10,073 nucleotides of DNA from Bryobacteraceae bacterium (GTDB lineage: Bacteria; Acidobacteriota; Terriglobia; Bryobacterales; Bryobacteraceae): the NCBI GenBank assembly GCA_947456995.1, contig CANGVB010000076.1:1-10073 (forward strand), in the 5' to 3' direction. A program made the position numbers and the translations under genes. Shown in pieces: positions 6,763 through 10,073 of the stretch. The stretch's first letter is position 1; each line of letters opens with the position of its first letter. The notes beneath the pieces were generated by a model. The model saw nothing but the letters and a program-made list of their open reading frames with translations. It did not search any database and was not told where the DNA came from.

Positions 6763-7751
6763 TGCGCAAACTCGCAACCCTCCTTCTCATCACCCAACTC
6801 GCCTTCCCCTGGGGCCCACGCGCACACAGTGTCGTCAACCGCGCCGCTGTCCAGCTCCTCGCAGAAAACAGCCCCACCTTCCTCAAGGCCCACGAAGACT
6901 GGATCACCTACTGGGCTCCCATCCCAGACACCTACCGCGGCATCTCAGACCCCAACTCCAAGATCCTCGAAGACCCCAACCACGGCTGGTTCCAGGAGCA
7001 ATTCAGCTTCCTCAAAACCATCCCCCGCTCGCGCTACGAATTCGTCCTCGCCCTTTACGACGAACACAATCGCCTCAAGGCCAAAGACCCCGAACGCGCC
7101 AAGCTCACCAACGTCCGCTGGACCGGCACGCTCCCCTACGCCGTCATGGAAGACTACGAGCACCTCCGCATCTCCATGCGCCGTTATCGTTTAGCCAAGG
7201 ACGAAAAGCTCAAGCGTATGATCGAGCTCGAAATGGCCGGCTACATGGGCCGCCTCGGCCACTACATCGCCGACGCCGCCATGCCCCTCCACGTCTCGAT
7301 CCATCACGACGGCTGGGTCGGCCCCAACCCCAAAGAATACACAAGAGACCCGCGCGTCCACGGCCGCTTTGAATCCCAGTTCGTAGACCTCATCGAACTC
7401 AAAGAATCCGACTTCAAACCCCTAATCAAAGAAGCGAAGAGAATCGAAGACCCCTGGCAAGCCATCCTCGATCACATCGCCATGAGCTTCTCTCACGTGG
7501 AAGAAGTCTACGAACTCGACAAGCTCGGCGCATACACCCAGAAAGACCACGAGCAAGCCCGCAAGCTCGTCTATAAGCTGATGGCCAAATCAAGCGAGCT
7601 CCTCCGGGACCTCACCCACACCGCCTGGCTCGAATCCGAACAGATGCCCCAGATGCCCCGAGGCCCCTTCGACCCCAAGCGCAACCCCATCAACCCGGAA
7701 AACCCCAACTACAACCCCGCAACAGGAACTGCACCTCCAACAATCAAATAG
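6762..7751 (+). CDS. Secreted zinc-dependent phospholipase C / S1-P1 nuclease family hydrolase
   Basis: The 329-residue protein has a short hydrophobic leader (residues 1-16) followed by WGPRAHSVVNRAA. In this family the mature chain starts with Trp, which binds zinc through its amino group, followed by His five residues later; Trp17 and His22 keep this spacing. The core motif GHYIADAAMPLHV gives His167, Asp171 and His177, the same H-x3-D-x5-H pattern as nuclease P1. His200 and Glu204 (HGRFE) complete the set, with the same 23-residue step from His177 as in P1, but Glu as in Bacillus phospholipase C where P1 has Asp. Asp56 and His74 are plausible remaining ligands. A Pro/Asn-rich tail (about 295-329) is probably disordered. 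It could cleave phospholipid headgroups or 3'-phosphodiester/nucleotide bonds in the periplasm or outside; sequence alone does not decide. Translation is coupled to the receptor gene through TAATG. Confidence 0.88.
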   Translation: MRKLATLLLITQLAFPWGPRAHSVVNRAAVQLLAENSPTFLKAHEDWITYWAPIPDTYRGISDPNSKILEDPNHGWFQEQFSFLKTIPRSRYEFVLALYDEHNRLKAKDPERAKLTNVRWTGTLPYAVMEDYEHLRISMRRYRLAKDEKLKRMIELEMAGYMGRLGHYIADAAMPLHVSIHHDGWVGPNPKEYTRDPRVHGRFESQFVDLIELKESDFKPLIKEAKRIEDPWQAILDHIAMSFSHVEEVYELDKLGAYTQKDHEQARKLVYKLMAKSSELLRDLTHTAWLESEQMPQMPRGPFDPKRNPINPENPNYNPATGTAPPTIK

Positions 7752-7787
7752 CGCCTCCAGCCTGCTACGATACAAGCCTAAGAACTA

Positions 7788-9758
7788 GTGCCGTACGCAG
7801 AAATAGAGCTCTCCCTCAACCCGCTTGGCCAAAGCCTTTACCAGGTGGAGCTCCGCATCACAGACCCAACTACCGATGCCCTCCGGCCTCCAGCCCAGGG
7901 CCGGGCCACCCTCAACCCTGATACCTTCGCTGACCTCGAATCAACACCCCTCGAATACGGCAGGCTCCTCGCCACGCAAGTCTTCTCCACCCCAGAAGTC
8001 CAAAAAGACTGGGCCGAAGCCCTTACAGCCTTCCGCGCCAAAGACCTCGAGATCCGCCTCCGCCTCCGCCTCGCCTCAGGCGACATCACCCTGCAGTCAT
8101 TTCGTTGGGAACTTCTCACCGATCTCAATGGCGACGTCGCCCTCAGCACCTCCAAAGAAATCCATTTCTCCCGCTTCCTCTCAAGCCGCGACTGGCGCAA
8201 CGTCAAACTCTGTCCCCGCCAGGGCCTCAAAGCCACCATCGCCATTGCAGCCCCCACAAATCTCAAAGAAAGCCTCAACCTCGCCCCCATCGACATCACC
8301 AAAGAGTCCGAGCCAATTCTCGCCGCCCTCAAAGATATCGAAACCACGCTTCTCCCTCATCCGCTCACTCTGACGTCCCTCACCGAAGCCCTCCAAACCT
8401 CGCCCGACATCCTCTACCTCGTCTGCCACGGCATGGTCATTGATGACAAGCCCATCCTCTGCCTTGCTGACGATCAGGGCCTCGCTACCATCACCGCAGC
8501 CAAAGATCTGGTAACCGAAATCGCTCGGCTAGATCCGCCTCCACGCCTCGTTGTCCTGGCCTCCTGCCAAAGCGCCGCGCCATCCGAGACAACTCTCGCC
8601 ACCCTCCTCGCTGCCGCCGGTATCCCTGCCGTAGTCGCCATGCAGGGCAACATCTCCATGGCCTCCATCCAGGCCGCCATGCCGCTCTTCTTTAAAGAAC
8701 TTCTCAAAGACGGCCAGATCGATCGCGCTCTTTCCACAGCCCGCTTCGAAGTCCGAGACAATCACGACGCCTGGATGCCCGTCCTCCTCCTGCGCCTCAA
8801 GTCCGGCCGCATCTGGTACGACCCCGGCTTCAGCGCTCCCAACTCCACTAATGATTTCTGGGGTGACCTCTGCCTCCAGATCCACGCGGGCAACGCCCTA
8901 CCCATCATTGGCCCAGACCTCGTCGTGGGCGCCTCCAGCGAGATCGCCCTCAAACTAGCCACCGAAGAAGGCTTCCCCCTCTCCCCGGCAGACCGCAACG
9001 ATCTCGCCAAAGTAGCGCAATACCTCGCCATCACCAAGGGCATCGATTACACCCGCAACGCCATCCAGCAGGCCATCCTCAATCAGAAGCCTGCCAACTT
9101 CGACCCCATTGCAAAACTCCCGCTCTCTGCCTTCATCAACGCAACCGCACACGGCAAAATCCTCACCTCTCTTAAGGCCCAAAACAAGAAGCCGCTGGCC
9201 ATCCTCAGCAAATGGCGCCGCACGCCAACCAATCCCAGTCCCGTCGCCCCGCAAATCGAAGCCAGCGAATTCTCAGTCGACCGGCCCCTCGTCTACAGCA
9301 TCTTCGGCGATTGCCAGGTACCCGATCACTGGGTCCTCACAGAAGACGATTTCTTCGACTTCACCGTCTCTGCCTCGCAATACAAACTCATCCCCCCGCA
9401 CGTCAGCAGCCTCTTCTGCACGCGCTCCCTCCTCTTCCTCGGCTTCTCTCTAGACTCCTGGATCTTCCGCGCACTCTTCCGCATGATCATGATGCAGGAA
9501 GGCATCAGCCTCCAACAGGGCAAGACTCACATCGGTGTCCAGCTCGACCCCGAAGACGCCAGATTCACAGATCCCGAGCGTGCCCGCAAATACCTCATCA
9601 ACTACTTCGCTTCCACCCGGCGCGGCTCCCGCGGCGAACCACAAATCGACGTCTATTGGGGCTCCTCGGTAGACTTCCTCAACCAGCTCACCGATGAGCT
9701 AGCCAAACGCCCCAACCTCTCAAACACCCAGACAGAGTCCGAGTATGCCGACCGCTAA
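7788..9758 (+). CDS. CHAT protease domain fused to SIR2-like domain, putative conflict-system effector
   Basis: This 656-residue cytoplasmic protein has three parts. Residues 1-140 are the beta-rich leader usual before CHAT domains (FRWELLTD near 105-112). Residues about 145-345 form a CHAT (caspase-HetF-like) peptidase with His214 in LYLVCHG and Cys260 in LVVLASCQS, the full catalytic dyad. Residues about 360-640 resemble a SIR2 domain: LPIIGPDL (371-378), YSIFGD (503-508), VLTEDDFFDF (516-525) and LLFLGFSLDSW (548-558). SIR2 positions that normally carry catalytic Asn and His appear to be Ala and Phe506, so NADase activity is doubtful. The GTG start is the first possible one, because an in-frame TAA lies 7 bases upstream; the ribosome site is weak. 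It overlaps the nSTAND gene by 14 bases. CHAT and SIR2 are recurring effectors of bacterial immunity and regulated cell death; that role here is inference from architecture and neighbour. Confidence 0.85.
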   Translation: MPYAEIELSLNPLGQSLYQVELRITDPTTDALRPPAQGRATLNPDTFADLESTPLEYGRLLATQVFSTPEVQKDWAEALTAFRAKDLEIRLRLRLASGDITLQSFRWELLTDLNGDVALSTSKEIHFSRFLSSRDWRNVKLCPRQGLKATIAIAAPTNLKESLNLAPIDITKESEPILAALKDIETTLLPHPLTLTSLTEALQTSPDILYLVCHGMVIDDKPILCLADDQGLATITAAKDLVTEIARLDPPPRLVVLASCQSAAPSETTLATLLAAAGIPAVVAMQGNISMASIQAAMPLFFKELLKDGQIDRALSTARFEVRDNHDAWMPVLLLRLKSGRIWYDPGFSAPNSTNDFWGDLCLQIHAGNALPIIGPDLVVGASSEIALKLATEEGFPLSPADRNDLAKVAQYLAITKGIDYTRNAIQQAILNQKPANFDPIAKLPLSAFINATAHGKILTSLKAQNKKPLAILSKWRRTPTNPSPVAPQIEASEFSVDRPLVYSIFGDCQVPDHWVLTEDDFFDFTVSASQYKLIPPHVSSLFCTRSLLFLGFSLDSWIFRALFRMIMMQEGISLQQGKTHIGVQLDPEDARFTDPERARKYLINYFASTRRGSRGEPQIDVYWGSSVDFLNQLTDELAKRPNLSNTQTESEYADR

Positions 9759-10073
9759 TCCATACCAGGGCCCACGTCCCTTCGAGACGGGCGAACGCAT
9801 CTACGGCCGCGCCAAAGAGATCGAAAGCCTCTACAGCCTTCTAGTCTCGGGCCGCATCGTCGTTCTGCACTCCCCATCTGCCGCAGGCAACCGCTCCCTC
9901 GTCCCGGCTGGCCTGATCCCCAAACTCAAAGACCTCTTCGATATCTGGGGTCCCGTGCGCGTCAAAGAGCCGGCAACCGATCCTGCCGCCAACCGCTTCA
10001 CCTACAGCACCCTCAGCTGCCTCGAAGAATCCCCCACGGCTACAACCCTCGCCGATTACGCACAGCAACGCCG
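9745..10073 (+). CDS. nSTAND1-type NTPase, N-terminal 109 residues, cut by window edge
   Basis: The ATG at 9745 opens a frame that runs to the window end. NPYQGPRPFETGERIYGRAKEIESL (5-29, key residues PRPFE and YGR-x2-EI) is the signature lead-in of nSTAND1 NTPases, which act as sensor switches in conflict systems and are often followed by WD40 or other repeats. The expected P-loop is at 43-51: it reads S-P-S-A-A-G-N-R-S where relatives have a Gly-Lys-Ser/Thr core, so the Walker A lysine is replaced by Asn49 and the following Ser/Thr by Arg50. The following LVPAGLIPKL matches the family well, which argues against a frameshift. The start overlaps the CHAT-SIR2 gene by 14 bases, implying one operon and coupled production. 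ATP binding is doubtful, and the C-terminal sensor region is not in the window. Confidence 0.8.
   Translation, partial: MPTANPYQGPRPFETGERIYGRAKEIESLYSLLVSGRIVVLHSPSAAGNRSLVPAGLIPKLKDLFDIWGPVRVKEPATDPAANRFTYSTLSCLEESPTATTLADYAQQR

Noticed and set aside
7752..7787. Promoter in the 36-base gap before the CHAT-SIR2 gene (TACGAT at 7766-7771)
   Set aside because: There is no matching -35 at proper spacing. The match is too weak to list; readthrough from the receptor/hydrolase transcript is equally likely.
7825..8373. Plus-strand 182-codon frame and other frames inside the CHAT-SIR2 gene
   Set aside because: They are Ser/Pro/Lys-rich out-of-frame translation; the 7788 frame holds the CHAT and SIR2 motifs.
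1..10073. Mobile element, CRISPR array, or tRNA/rRNA gene
   Set aside because: I saw no transposase or integrase motifs, no regularly spaced direct repeats, and no tRNA-like cloverleaf segments. Codon style is uniform within each strand, so there is no sign of a recent island boundary.

Overview
The window looks like chromosomal DNA from a GC-rich soil-type bacterium, most likely an Acidobacteriota member of the Solibacter/Bryobacter kind. The main clue is the large TonB-dependent receptor with an N-terminal carboxypeptidase-regulatory-like domain (Oar-like), a class that is greatly expanded in that phylum. The isoquinoline-oxidoreductase-like enzyme, the small toxin-antitoxin genes and the CHAT/SIR2/nSTAND genes fit this but do not prove it. 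No rRNA, tRNA, CRISPR array, insertion sequence or integrase is visible. Coding density is near complete, with no gene-free stretch over 300 bases.

Left part, minus strand (1-3382). Read in the direction of transcription, the genes are an orphan HicB-family antitoxin (3149-3382), a two-[2Fe-2S] ferredoxin subunit (2613-3104), a Tat-exported molybdopterin subunit (443-2620, overlapping its partner by 8 bases), a strong hairpin terminator (393-412), and the first 125 codons of a MerB-like (alkylmercury lyase family) protein that runs off the left edge (1-377). The last gene is easily missed because an antisense open frame covers part of it. The two redox subunits form a periplasmic xanthine-dehydrogenase-family oxidoreductase.

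Middle, plus strand (3409-7751). A RelE/ParE-type toxin-antitoxin pair (3409-3609 and 3606-3869, ATGA overlap) diverges from hicB with only 26 bases between the start codons. After a 67-base gap come the TonB-dependent receptor (3937-6762) and a secreted zinc hydrolase of the phospholipase C / S1-P1 nuclease fold (6762-7751). These two share one base (TAATG) and must be translationally linked.

Right part, plus strand (7788-10073). A 656-residue CHAT protease + SIR2-like protein overlaps by 14 bases the start of an nSTAND1-type NTPase that runs off the right edge. This pair is the best candidate for a conflict, defence or programmed-cell-death system. Its unusual point is that the CHAT His/Cys dyad is intact, while the SIR2 catalytic positions and the NTPase Walker A lysine all appear to be replaced.

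The plus strand is C-rich over most of the window whichever strand is coding. Minus-strand genes therefore favour G- and T-ending codons and plus-strand genes favour C-ending codons. This suggests a replication-strand bias, with the minus strand as leading strand.
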